A DNA stretch of 22,315 nt from DATKXO01 sp035528995 (GCA_035528995.1 DATKXO010000148.1:1-22315), one strand, 5' to 3'. Shown: positions 7,993 through 18,034, counted from the first letter of the stretch. The notes: generated by a model not told the origin, from the letters alone. Program-made: numbers and translations.

Positions 7993-8202
7993 ATGACTGA
8001 GATCGTGTTTCTGATCCAGGACGACCCTGACGGCGGGTACACCGCCCGCGCCCTGGGCGAGTCGATCATCACGGAAGCCGACGACATGGACAAGCTACGG
8101 GAGATGATACGCGACGCGGTTCGCTGCCATTTCCCTGACAAGCAGGCCCGGCCCAAGGTGATCCGCCTGCATACGGTCCGTGACGAGGTGATAGCTTCGT
8201 GA
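7993..8202 (+). CDS. hicB: HicB-family antitoxin
   Basis: 69 residues. The fold signature is the short HicB-like N-terminal domain: 'IVFLIQDDPDGGYTARAL' (beta strands plus the 'GGY.A' turn), then a helix 'DDMDKLREMIRDAVRCHF'. There is no C-terminal ribbon-helix-helix or HTH domain, so it is a minimal antitoxin whose DNA binding is uncertain. It is expected to neutralise the HicA RNase made from the overlapping downstream gene. The ATG at 7993 is chosen because GGGAG lies 9 bases upstream; an in-frame ATG at 7969 has no such site. Antitoxin first is the reverse of the classical hicA-hicB order but is seen in many genomes. Confidence 0.85.
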   Translation: MTEIVFLIQDDPDGGYTARALGESIITEADDMDKLREMIRDAVRCHFPDKQARPKVIRLHTVRDEVIAS

Positions 8203-8453
8203 AGCTGCCGCGAGACCTGTCGGGTCCCGATCTGGTCAAGGCCCTCGCCCGGCTGGGCTACGAGGTGGATCACCAGACCGGCGGCCATGTCCGCCTGACC
8301 ACGCAGCGCGGCGGCGAGCATCACCTGACCATCCCGGCCCATGAGGCCATCAAGATCGGCACGCTCAGTGCGATCTTGAGGAGCGTCGCCGACCACCTCG
8401 CCCTCAGCCGGGACGAATTGCTCAGGGAGTTGTTCGGGCAAGCATCGAAGTAA
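8199..8453 (+). CDS. hicA: HicA-family toxin (mRNA interferase)
   Basis: 84 residues, starting at a GTG that overlaps the hicB stop in GTGA, which implies translational coupling. It has the double-stranded-RNA-binding-like HicA fold: 'VKALARLGYEVDHQTGGHVRL', where the His of 'GGH' (His30) is the catalytic position, then 'HLTIPAHEAIKIGTLSAIL', the conserved 'P.H..+..GTL..I' segment. Known HicA toxins cleave mRNA and are inactivated by HicB. The toxin looks intact. Confidence 0.92.
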   Translation: MKLPRDLSGPDLVKALARLGYEVDHQTGGHVRLTTQRGGEHHLTIPAHEAIKIGTLSAILRSVADHLALSRDELLRELFGQASK

Positions 8454-8592
8454 GCAGCACGGTTGATGCAGCTTTCTTCATCTTCGCAGGACGACGGCGT
8501 CCGCCTCAACCGAGACCGCAGAGGCAGGTCAGCGACCTTCCTACCTTAGGCTTACCAGAGCGGCTTATTGTATCACGAAGCTCTTACGGGTG

Positions 8593-8678
8593 CGGTTGTC
8601 TGACAACCGGCGGGCTCGCTGAGAGTGTAGTCGGACATCGGATGGTGCCGGGGATCAGTACCGTCCCGATTCTCGGGA
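8593..8678. other. Two small hairpins in the hicA / XrtH-locus intergenic gap
   Basis: CGGTTGT-CTG-ACAACCG (8593-8609, 7-bp stem) and TCCCGA-TTC-TCGGGA (8664-8678, 6-bp stem) lie just downstream of the minus-strand membrane gene that ends at 8701, converging with hicA. Neither is followed by a T-tract in either direction, so they may be transcript-end structures but are not called as intrinsic terminators. Confidence 0.4.
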
Positions 8679-8700
8679 TCAGGGAACGGCCCATTGCAGG

Positions 8701-9408
8701 CTACCGTACGGGCATGTCCGAGCCAATCGCAGAGCGGCTCTTCGAGTGCAGGGGCGACTCGACTGCCCCGTGCCACCCGTGGCGCCGACCGAGGCCTACT
8801 GCTCGGGCATCGGGCTTTGTCAGGGCCGTGCGCCACCGCTCCAAGTCGCCTCGGCGGAAGGTCGCGAGAATCCACACGAGGATCGGCGTCGCGAACGCGA
8901 AGCCCAAAGAGGCTGCGATAACCGTGTATGCGGCGGACAGGATCGTGCTCCAGAACGGCCCGGGGGCGTACAACGCGGCCTCATGCGTACCGCTGAACCC
9001 ATGAAGGACCAGCATGGTCACTCTGAACAACGCCAGGGCGTGCGCGAGAATCAAGCCGTACAGCAACGCATTCCATCTCCGCGACCATGGCAACGGTGTA
9101 GCCAGGATCAGGGCGATAACCTCCGCCGTCGGTACGTAGCCCATCAGCCGGCTGCTCAGGCCCATCGGAATGCTGAAACCAGTGCGCCGGTTGAGGAGAT
9201 GAGCCACCGTGTCCATCTTCCTGCCGGCATCGGAGAACGGCAGGAAACGGACCTCTCCGTGCGGGTCGAACCATTGAAATACGACGTTCCCCACCGCCCG
9301 GTAGCCGGCCGAATAAGCTCCCCGCAGGACCGGCCAGGCGGCGATCAGCAGGGCGTACGCCAGCAGCAGCCGCAAGAAGAATCCGCCGGTTCGCCTATAC
9401 GGAAGCAT
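8701..9408 (-). CDS. Polytopic membrane protein overlapping xrtH, candidate exosortase H accessory
   Basis: 235 residues. Hydrophobic segments are at about 10-28, 92-107, 113-137 and 152-184. The first is followed by a ~60-residue hydrophilic, probably external region ('WFDPHGEVRFLPF', 'MDTVAHLLNRRTGFSIPMGLSSRLMGY'). The C-terminal ~45 residues are Arg/His-rich and probably cytoplasmic. Its ATG lies inside the end of xrtH (14-base overlap, 9395-9408), so the two are almost certainly translated together. I recall that XrtH loci commonly carry an associated membrane protein, and this fits that position and topology. A direct role in sorting is inference. Confidence 0.7.
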   Translation of the reverse strand: MLPYRRTGGFFLRLLLAYALLIAAWPVLRGAYSAGYRAVGNVVFQWFDPHGEVRFLPFSDAGRKMDTVAHLLNRRTGFSIPMGLSSRLMGYVPTAEVIALILATPLPWSRRWNALLYGLILAHALALFRVTMLVLHGFSGTHEAALYAPGPFWSTILSAAYTVIAASLGFAFATPILVWILATFRRGDLERWRTALTKPDARAVGLGRRHGWHGAVESPLHSKSRSAIGSDMPVR

Positions 9409-10042
9409 GAGGTGGCCTATCCACTGTCCGCATCACCCGGGCCACCCAGACGATCCAGCAGAGCAGGGCCAGGAAGATGAACAGTGCCTGCCACACCTCC
9501 ACGTGCATGATCTCGAAAGCGGCGGGGAAATGGACCCGAATGTAGAACAGACTGATGATCCGTAGGAGGTTGATCGCCAACAACAGCGCGACTCCCGCCA
9601 CTGCGCCGACCACCTTTTTCCGGAGCGAGGCGGGAAACGCCAGGATGGCCGCAAGAAACAGGGCGGAGGGGTGAATTGCGTCGCACCCCCTCTCGATGGA
9701 CATCGAGGCCCGCGGCGAATCGATACTCCGACCGAGGACCGTCGCGTCCTGGCCCAATAGTCGCAGAAGCACCCCCGAGACTTCCGCGTTGAGCTCGAGG
9801 TAGGGCGTCAGAACGTCCGCGAAATACAGCGTTGTCGACGCAGCCGCATAGAACACGCCCATGCAGAGGCCGAAGAGCAGCACAAACCGCAGGATGGGGC
9901 GTTTGCCTTGAAACCGCGACGGTCTTCCGCGAGCCTCATGTTTGCGGCAGGCAATTCGCTCACGCCGTTCGGCCCGGCGGGCGCGGTCTGCCTGGCGGTT
10001 TCGCTTTAACGCCTTCCGGTCGTTTTGGCGTGCTTTGCTCAT
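9395..10042 (-). CDS. xrtH: Exosortase H (IPTL-CTERM-specific transpeptidase-like membrane protease)
   Basis: 215 residues from the ATG at 10042. A GTG at 10060 is in frame but no better supported; the RBS is weak for both. Residues 1-48 are strikingly basic (K/R-rich). Then come several membrane helices (from ~50, 121-137, 145-165, 185-203). The exosortase/archaeosortase catalytic triad is visible: Cys120 in 'SIERGCDAIHPSALF', Arg161 in 'INLLRIISLFYIR' and His180 in 'EIMHVEVWQ'. The family is thought to cleave the C-terminal sorting helix of exported proteins at the membrane. Assignment to the H subtype rests on the sequence layout and on the IPTL-CTERM protein encoded in the same cluster. 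It overlaps the next gene by 14 bases. Confidence 0.88.
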   Translation of the reverse strand: MSKARQNDRKALKRNRQADRARRAERRERIACRKHEARGRPSRFQGKRPILRFVLLFGLCMGVFYAAASTTLYFADVLTPYLELNAEVSGVLLRLLGQDATVLGRSIDSPRASMSIERGCDAIHPSALFLAAILAFPASLRKKVVGAVAGVALLLAINLLRIISLFYIRVHFPAAFEIMHVEVWQALFIFLALLCWIVWVARVMRTVDRPPHASV

Positions 10043-10248
10043 CGGATGCCCACGTGACACAGTTCGGTTGCGCGGCGGCGGCGGTAGTACTTATCGTTGC
10101 GCCATACAGGAGACGAGTAGCCCCCATGCCTTTGGCTGCAGGCACGTGCCACGCCGGGCGTGTGCCCGCCTGCCCGGTGCCTGCCGGCTCACGCGTGCAG
10201 GTACCCGAACACCACGGGCAGGCCCACACGACGGCACGATCTACCGCG
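10043..10248. other. 206-base GC-rich gap between the 71-aa gene and xrtH
   Basis: It contains an 8-bp inverted repeat (GCCTGCCC 10168-10175 / GGGCAGGC 10216-10223) with a 40-base loop and no convincing open frame. Transcription could attenuate or restart here. No promoter is called with confidence. Confidence 0.35.
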
Positions 10249-10464
10249 CTACTCGTCCATCTCGCGGTCTCGCGCGTAGACGATCCACAGATGGACCATG
10301 TACGCGAAGATCGGCACGCAAATCAGCGAGCCGATTATGTCAACGTTGCTCAGTTCGCCGAAGAGCCACAGGGCCCCGGCCCACCCCACGAGCACCACCG
10401 TGAGCGTGGCGGCCAGGACCTTGAAGAAAACCGACGGCACAAACTCGAGCAGCGGATCGTCCAT
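10249..10464 (-). CDS. Small two-helix membrane protein of the XrtH locus
   Basis: 71 residues from the ATG at 10464, preceded by GAGAGGA at a good distance; an in-frame TTG at 10479 lacks a site. Two hydrophobic helices (about residues 11-35 and 43-62) are joined by the short loop 'GELSNVD'; both ends are acidic ('MDDPLLEF', 'ARDREMDE'). It starts 39 bases after the stop of the IPTL-CTERM gene, on the same strand, and precedes xrtH by ~206 bases. I do not recognise the family. Its place between a sorted protein and its sortase makes it a candidate export or sorting helper. Confidence 0.75.
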   Translation of the reverse strand: MDDPLLEFVPSVFFKVLAATLTVVLVGWAGALWLFGELSNVDIIGSLICVPIFAYMVHLWIVYARDREMDE

Positions 10465-10503
10465 TACCAGTCCTCTCAACTCACATACCGTCTCGCCAAC
10501 TGC

Positions 10504-11880
10504 CTACGCGGCCACCGGCCGCCGACGCCGACGCCGGCCAAGCGCAACTGTTCCCGCCGTCAACAACAGCAGCGTCAGGAGGATCAGGCCCCATTCGGAG
10601 ACAGTCGGGATGGGCTCCTCGCACGTATCGTCGATCCCGTTGCCATTGTTATCGCCTAGACACATCGTCCCGTCTCCGTTGTACACACCACCCTCCCCAA
10701 GACACTCGGCGTCGGTGAGGATTTCCTCGCACACTCCGTCGGGCAGGCAGCAGGCTCCCGTCGGCGTTGGCTGGGGACACTGGGTCCCCCCACAGAGCGT
10801 TTCGTCGCCCTCGTACGTGCCGTCGGCCGCGAGACAGTCGTATTCGATGAGCTCCTCGCACACGCCGTCCAACAGGCAGCAGGCCCCCGTCGGGGGGATG
10901 TCACAATCAGCGCCGATCGCGCAGGTAACCCCGATCCCCTGGTAGATGCCGTCGGCCGCCGTGCAGGTGCCGTCCACATAGCCGTCGGCGCAGCTCCCGT
11001 CAGGAAGGCAGCAGGCCCCCGTGGGCGGCGGCGTTGTCGTATCTGCCGTGATGGTAAGAAACGTTGTATCCCCTGGCCCAAGCTGGTCGAACGTTGCCCC
11101 AAATCCGACGATCCCGCCCGGAAGCACCGAGCCAGCCAAGGCAAGACCGCAAGTCGTGGACAGGCCGCAGGAGGCTGTGGCAAGAATCTCATCCGTCTGG
11201 GCATCCAACTGCCACACTTCCTCGAGTAGGTAGTCTCCGGCCGTCTCGAAGTCCAACTGCATGATCGTCTGCCCCGTGGCGTTCACCGATACCGAACCCA
11301 TGCCGGGGAAGGTGGCCGTCTCGTTGTCTACCGCACAGATGTTGGCGCCGTCTTGCATTCCTCCGGTCAATGAACAGAGCTGAAAGTCCCACCAGTCGGT
11401 GGGCGTGATCGTGAGTGTGCAGGTACCAGTGGTCTTGGCCGTGAAGCGGATCCTGATGGTGAATTCCTTGCCCTTTCTAATTGGCGTCCCTGGTGGGGTT
11501 GCCCCCTTGTCGTCCACCCTAGCCTTCTTCTCCTTAGGGTTACAATAGTTATCCCGCTCACTCTGTTGGGCCTCGTTGGGCCACTCCTGACTCTCTCCGT
11601 CCCGGTCGTCGTCGACGTCCCAATCGCCACAGCCGCCCTGTTGCGAAGATCTAACGAGGATGTATTCGATCCTCACTCCACAACTGTCCCCCAGCTTGAA
11701 GGTAAAATCATGGATATTGGCGCCTGTCTTGTTCACACCCCGAAACCATATCCCCGGCATGTCGTCTGCTACTTCGACGGTTGTCATGCCCTTGACGTCT
11801 GTTGCAGCAGTTGCTTCCGCTCCATATACCAGAAACGAACTCAAAACGAACAGTATTGGCAATCGAGATAGTCTTGCCAC
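10504..11880 (-). CDS. Secreted IPTL-CTERM sorting-domain protein with three Cys-rich repeats
   Basis: 458 residues from a GTG at 11880, chosen because GGGAGA lies 7 bases upstream and the signal peptide then starts at the N-terminus. An ATG at 11928 would add 16 residues with no binding site. Signal peptide ~1-25 ('FVLSSFLVYGAEATA'). Residues ~30-285 form an unrecognised beta-rich, acidic ectodomain. Residues 287-423 are three units opening 'TGACCL.DG.C' with several more cysteines each, the last fused to a Ca-loop-like 'DNNGNGIDDTCE'. The C-terminus has IPTVSEWG at 424-431, a hydrophobic helix 432-448 and six consecutive Arg, the hallmark IPTL-CTERM tail. It is expected to be exported, held by the tail and processed by the XrtH encoded two genes downstream. 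First gene of the locus. Confidence 0.92.
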   Translation of the reverse strand: MARLSRLPILFVLSSFLVYGAEATAATDVKGMTTVEVADDMPGIWFRGVNKTGANIHDFTFKLGDSCGVRIEYILVRSSQQGGCGDWDVDDDRDGESQEWPNEAQQSERDNYCNPKEKKARVDDKGATPPGTPIRKGKEFTIRIRFTAKTTGTCTLTITPTDWWDFQLCSLTGGMQDGANICAVDNETATFPGMGSVSVNATGQTIMQLDFETAGDYLLEEVWQLDAQTDEILATASCGLSTTCGLALAGSVLPGGIVGFGATFDQLGPGDTTFLTITADTTTPPPTGACCLPDGSCADGYVDGTCTAADGIYQGIGVTCAIGADCDIPPTGACCLLDGVCEELIEYDCLAADGTYEGDETLCGGTQCPQPTPTGACCLPDGVCEEILTDAECLGEGGVYNGDGTMCLGDNNGNGIDDTCEEPIPTVSEWGLILLTLLLLTAGTVALGRRRRRRPVAA

Positions 11881-11887
11881 GGCTTGT

Positions 11888-11893
11888 TCTCCC
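11888..11893 (-). promoter_or_regulatory. Ribosome binding site deciding the GTG start of the IPTL-CTERM gene
   Basis: GGGAGA on the minus strand, 7 bases before the GTG at 11880-11878. No comparable site precedes the in-frame ATG at 11928. Confidence 0.7.
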
Positions 11894-12774
11894 TTGATTG
11901 TTGGGCCTTTCGCCCGAAAGCGCACCATCGCCCTTGTTCCGATGGTTCGGCCGGACGTGTATTTGTCAGCGGAAACCCCTGCAGGTCATAATCGCCCCCC
12001 ACCTCCAGAGGGAATCGGGCACCCGTCCGCGATTCAGTACTCGCAATTCAAACACCAGTGGGCGCTGCCCACCAGATTCCGGCTCGGGACAGCGACCGGC
12101 ATCGGAGGTGCGCGGGGATACGTCTGACGAAGGGTCCTGGACTGGATTGCCAGGGGTACTTGCGCCGGAAGCCACCCAATGTCGTTGCGCGATCCTGCCA
12201 ATGACCGGTAGGCCGGGAAGCTCAGGTGGACGCCGCTCAGAATGCGGATCAGCGAGGCGTTGGCGCAGGGCGCCAGGAAGGTCGTGCAGGCGCGGCCGAG
12301 CAGGCGGGCGAGCCAGTGGAGGTGCGGGGCTTCACCTTGCGAGGGAGCCAGTGGCCCCGCTTCGATGCTGCGTGGGCGCGCGAGCGCAATACGATGCGTG
12401 CCCGTGAACACGAGCTTCGATCCCCTCAGATGGGCTTCGATCCGTCTTCGAACTGACTCGTCTGCCTAGCTCACCGAACTGAGATTCGCACCTCCGTGAG
12501 GCACGATGTGTATCCCGGCCGTCACGCCCCGACCGTCGCGCTGGCCGTTCCACTCCGCGGGCCGACCTCGCCGCGGATGCTGAACTACCTTAACGTGTGC
12601 TGGGCCGTCTGTCCAGCCTCCCGGGCGGTCAATTCTCCCGCCGTGGGCCCGCAGGTGCTCACGACCTGGAGGGTCGATTCGCGGGGGTCGGGCGGAGACA
12701 CCGGCGGCGGGTCGCCCGGCGGCGGCGATCCTGAGCCAGGCCTGCGCCCGCACAGCTCCCGGTCGGGGTGGATA
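11894..12774. other. Gene-poor stretch with a decayed gene tail
   Basis: About 880 bases upstream of the IPTL-CTERM gene and downstream of rsfS. Short open frames exist on both strands (for example 12034-12411 minus, 12226-12456 plus) but lack family resemblance, start context and coding-like codon use. The only recognisable content is the pseudogene remnant at ~12522-12650. Confidence 0.5.
12522..12650 (-). pseudogene. Decayed C-terminal gene tail, homologous to 19391-19526
   Basis: Read on the minus strand, the last codons give T-A-S-A-T-V-G-A-stop, and a 16-base run (AACGGCCAGCGCGACG) is identical to the tail at 19391-19526. Upstream codons align with that copy ('KTAHYMLRWVATTGEKGPWSE'): T-A-Q-H-T-L-R-stop-F-S-I-R-G-E-V-G-P-R-S-G. 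The Trp codon has become TAG, the 'PWSE' Trp has become Arg and its Glu has become Gly. No start or upstream domain is preserved, so this is a decayed remnant of a family present at least twice in the window. The upstream limit is approximate. Confidence 0.65.
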
Positions 12775-13140
12775 CTACGCGCTGGCGGATTTGGTCCAGT
12801 CGATTCGGGGGGCGTCGCCCCAGAGGAGTTCGAGGTCGTAGTACTGGCGGTGCTCGGGGGTGAAGATGTGGACCATTACGTTGATGAAGTCGACCAGGAC
12901 CCAGTTGGCCACGTCGTAACCGGCCACGCCGTGGGCCCGCTCGCCGACCTTGCGGGCGCACTCCCTGATCGTGTCGCACAAGGCCTGCAGCTGTCGGCCC
13001 GACGTGCCGGAGCAGATGACGAAGAAGTCCGTGACCGGTGACAGACCCCGCAGGTCCATCACGGTGACGTCCTCGGCGTTCTGTTCGTTGGCGACCCGTG
13101 CGATCTCGATCGCGAGCTGCTCGGCGCTGTGCCCTCCCAT
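12775..13140 (-). CDS. rsfS: Ribosome silencing factor RsfS (YbeB/Iojap family)
   Basis: 121 residues, typical length. RsfS binds ribosomal protein uL14 on the large subunit and blocks joining with the small subunit when nutrients are short. Family signatures: 'NAEDVTVMDLRGLSPVTDFFVICSGTSGRQLQAL', 'AHGVAGYDVANWVLVDFINVMVHIFTPEHRQYYDLE.LWGDAP' (the conserved 'W.L.D..D..VH.F....R..Y.LE.LW' ending, with Asn in place of the usual second Asp). The ATG at 13140 has no clear RBS. It follows hppA on the same strand, but a strong terminator sits between them, so it is either read through or has its own promoter close to 13150. Confidence 0.95.
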   Translation of the reverse strand: MGGHSAEQLAIEIARVANEQNAEDVTVMDLRGLSPVTDFFVICSGTSGRQLQALCDTIRECARKVGERAHGVAGYDVANWVLVDFINVMVHIFTPEHRQYYDLELLWGDAPRIDWTKSASA

Positions 13141-13158
13141 AACGGTTTAGATTACTCC

Positions 13159-13207
13159 AAAAAGGTGCCCGGGGCCAGCGGGAAGCGAGCCCACCGGTCC
13201 CGGGCAC
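13159..13207 (-). terminator. Intrinsic terminator after hppA
   Basis: On the minus strand, a perfect 9-bp outer stem GTGCCCGGG / CCCGGGCAC (13199-13207 with 13165-13173), with further GC pairing inside, is followed at once by C and TTTTT (13159-13163). It begins ~20 bases after the hppA stop codon and ends ~19 bases before the rsfS ATG. Confidence 0.85.
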
Positions 13208-13227
13208 GTGGAAGCTGCCGGGACGGT

Positions 13228-15894
<2,667 letters not shown>

Positions 15895-16281
15895 TGGTCG
15901 TCTCCTTGCTGGAAGCTCGTCAGGCCCGACGGCGGACCGCCGGCAAGCGGCGGCACCGAGCGAGCATTCGACGTGTAATCCAAGTATTTGCAAGCAATTA
16001 CGTTACCCACCGGCGAGCTGCGCCCAGCGCCGGTAAGGTGCGGGACTATAGCACAAACCGAACGTAAGTCCAGTGCTTTTCGATGCCTCCATCGTTGCGG
16101 GGCGGTGGGGGCAAGGGTACGCTGGCCCGCGTTCGGCCACCGGCGTCCATCGGGCCGTCGGCGTGTGCCCAGGAGACCGGCCCCGGCTGTGCCCGGCGAC
16201 GGCGTGCCGCTCGCGGACCGGCCGGCCGGTGGATGACTGTGTGGATATCGAGTGCAACCACAGCAACCAGGAGAGCCAGGG
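15895..16281. other. Divergent intergenic region (hppA / FlgT-like)
   Basis: 387 bases without a credible gene. It holds the hppA ribosome binding site (AAGGAG, 15902-15907), a long hppA leader, a promoter-like pair at 16045-16072 and, on the right, the AGGAG (16268-16272) of the plus-strand gene. Confidence 0.5.
16045..16072 (-). promoter_or_regulatory. Candidate sigma70-type promoter of hppA
   Basis: Minus-strand -10 TATAGT (16045-16050), preceded by a TGTGC context, and -35 TGGACT (16067-16072; 4 of 6 matches to TTGACA) at a 16-base spacing. It would give a leader of about 145 bases before the TTG start of hppA. Confidence 0.45.
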
Positions 16282-17448
16282 ATGAGCTTGTCAGATCGTG
16301 CGCTGGGTGTGGGGCTGATTGCCCTGCTGGCGGTGGCCGCTCCGTCGTGGGGCCAGATGCCCAAGCGGGTGCAGGTGGTGGGTCGGGCGGCCGGCACGGA
16401 CGTCCGGGCCGGTGACGAGGCGGTCAAGGCTGCCCAACGGGCCGCCGTCGAGCAGGCCTGCGGGCTGTTCATCAACGCCCAGAGCCAGACCGAGGAGTAC
16501 GCCCTGGTCAAGGACCGCATCCTCTCCCAGGCTGGCGGCTACGTGACCGAGTACACCGAGCTGCGCCGCTGGACCGAGGGCGAGGTCACGCTGGTTGAGA
16601 TCGACGCCGTTGTGGCGGTGGCCGACTTCGAGCGCGACTGGGCCGCCTTCACCCACCTCAAGGAGGACGAGGGCAACCCGCGGATGATGGTGGTCATCAT
16701 CGAGGACAACGACGTGGACGACCTCAAGCCGCCGGTGCTCCACGGCGTCTGCCAGTCGCGCATCGAACACTTCTTCCTGGGCAAGGACGTCCAGTTGATG
16801 GACAAGGGCGTGAGCGACGAGGTCCGCGATCGGGACGTCAATCAGGCTGCCCTGGACGACGACCTGACCCGGCTGGCGGCGGTCGCGGCCGAGTTCAAGG
16901 CCGAGGTGCTGGTCTACGGGCGGGCGGAGGCCCGTCGCGGCGCGAGCGTCCAGCTCGGCGATCAGTTTCTCTACGGTTGGGACGTGACGCTGAACGTGCG
17001 GGCGGTGCAGGCGGACTCGGCCGCCATCCTGATGTCCAACACGTACCGGCCGAGCAAGGCGTATCGCACGACATCCGGCGCGGCGGGCGACGACGCCTTC
17101 CGCGTGCTGGCCGACGACGTGGCCGCCCAGGTGCTCAAGGACATTGCCAAGGCGTGGCACAAGCGCGGGGCCGCCCGGCGGATTCTGTCGGTCAAGTTCG
17201 CCGACGTGGACCGCCAGCAGGCCAAGGCCATTATGGCGGCCCTGGCGGCTCATCGCGGCACAGTCAACGGGCCGGAGGGCGCCACGCTCCGCAACCTCAA
17301 CCACGGGGTGGCCGATATCGAGGTGGATTGGAAGTTCGACCTGAACCTTCTGGCGGATACCATCGAGGAGCTGGGCGTCGAGGGCATGGCCTTCGAGGTC
17401 ATCGAGCAGAGCGGCAACCGGCTGGACGTCAAAGTGATCCACGAGTAA
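16282..17448 (+). CDS. Secreted FlgT/LPP20-like protein
   Basis: 388 residues from the ATG at 16282 (AGGAG 9 bases upstream; an earlier ATG at 16252 would prepend hydrophilic residues to the signal peptide). Signal peptide ~1-24 ending 'APSWG'. Residues ~28-115 match the FlgT N-terminal/LPP20 pattern: 'VQVVGRAAGTDVRAGDEAVKAA', 'RAAVEQACGLFI', then 'ILSQAGGYVTEYTELRRW'. A second part begins 'NPRMMVVIIEDND' (~131), reminiscent of the TolB-like/FlgT middle domain, and the C-terminal part (~290-388) is alpha/beta. In FlgT the family acts at the flagellar basal body in the periplasm, but no flagellar gene is visible here, so a general envelope role is as likely. It is followed by apt after a 4-base gap, suggesting co-transcription. 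Confidence 0.75.
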   Translation: MSLSDRALGVGLIALLAVAAPSWGQMPKRVQVVGRAAGTDVRAGDEAVKAAQRAAVEQACGLFINAQSQTEEYALVKDRILSQAGGYVTEYTELRRWTEGEVTLVEIDAVVAVADFERDWAAFTHLKEDEGNPRMMVVIIEDNDVDDLKPPVLHGVCQSRIEHFFLGKDVQLMDKGVSDEVRDRDVNQAALDDDLTRLAAVAAEFKAEVLVYGRAEARRGASVQLGDQFLYGWDVTLNVRAVQADSAAILMSNTYRPSKAYRTTSGAAGDDAFRVLADDVAAQVLKDIAKAWHKRGAARRILSVKFADVDRQQAKAIMAALAAHRGTVNGPEGATLRNLNHGVADIEVDWKFDLNLLADTIEELGVEGMAFEVIEQSGNRLDVKVIHE

Positions 17449-17452
17449 CTCC

Positions 17453-18028
17453 ATGAGCACCGCAGACCCACACGACACGGTCGACCAAGGTGACGAGGTC
17501 GGGCTGGCCCGGCTCGATCACCTGATCCGCAGCATCCCCGACTGGCCCAAGCCGGGCGTGGTGTTCAAGGACATCACGCCGCTGCTGAACGACCCGGCCG
17601 GGCTGGCGCTGGCCGTCGAGTACCTCACGCAACCGTTCCGCGGCAAAGGGATCGAGCTGGTCGCGGGGGCCGAGTCGCGGGGGTTCATCTTCGGCACGGC
17701 GGTGGCGACGGCGCTGTCGGCCGGGTTCGTGCCCATCCGCAAGCCCGGCAAGCTGCCGGCCGAGACGCACACCGAGGAGTACGAGCTCGAATACGGCACC
17801 GACAGCCTGGAGATTCATACCGACGCCGTCCAGCGCGGGCAGCGCGTCCTGATGGTGGACGACCTTCTGGCCACCGGCGGGACGCTGGCCGCTTCGTGCC
17901 GGCTGGTCGAGTCGCTCGGCGGGACGATCGTTGGTGTGGCCGTCCTGATCGAGCTGGAGTTCCTCGGGGGGCGCCGGCAGCTCGCGCAGTATCCGCTGCA
18001 CTCGATCCTCAAGGTGGCGGGGGAGTGA
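17453..18028 (+). CDS. apt: Adenine phosphoribosyltransferase
   Basis: 191 residues. Converts adenine plus PRPP to AMP (purine salvage, cytoplasm). Family marks: 'IRSIPDWPKPGVVFKDITPLL', 'GAESRGFIFG', 'RKPGKLPAETHTEEYELEYG' and the PRPP-binding loop 'VLMVDDLLATGGT'. About 17 extra acidic residues precede the conserved start. It lies 4 bases after the FlgT-like gene, so it is probably in the same transcript. Confidence 0.97.
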   Translation: MSTADPHDTVDQGDEVGLARLDHLIRSIPDWPKPGVVFKDITPLLNDPAGLALAVEYLTQPFRGKGIELVAGAESRGFIFGTAVATALSAGFVPIRKPGKLPAETHTEEYELEYGTDSLEIHTDAVQRGQRVLMVDDLLATGGTLAASCRLVESLGGTIVGVAVLIELEFLGGRRQLAQYPLHSILKVAGE

Positions 18029-18034
18029 GAGGCG

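Noticed and set aside
7751..7996. Plus-strand open frame ending in ATGA overlap with hicB ('NVYGIEQGDTVRLTVECAYWEW')
   Set aside because: The final 25 codons look mildly coding-like and the overlap is suggestive, but there is no RBS or conserved start and the upstream part covers the argS promoter region.
10043..10248. Possible terminator or riboswitch before xrtH
   Set aside because: Only a long-loop 8-bp inverted repeat is visible, with no T-tract or recognisable aptamer.
12034..12411. Minus-strand 125-codon open frame
   Set aside because: No start context, no family resemblance and unsystematic codon use; the plus strand is equally open here.
16291..17478. Long minus-strand open frame
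   Set aside because: Antisense of the FlgT-like gene and start of apt; no signal or domain.
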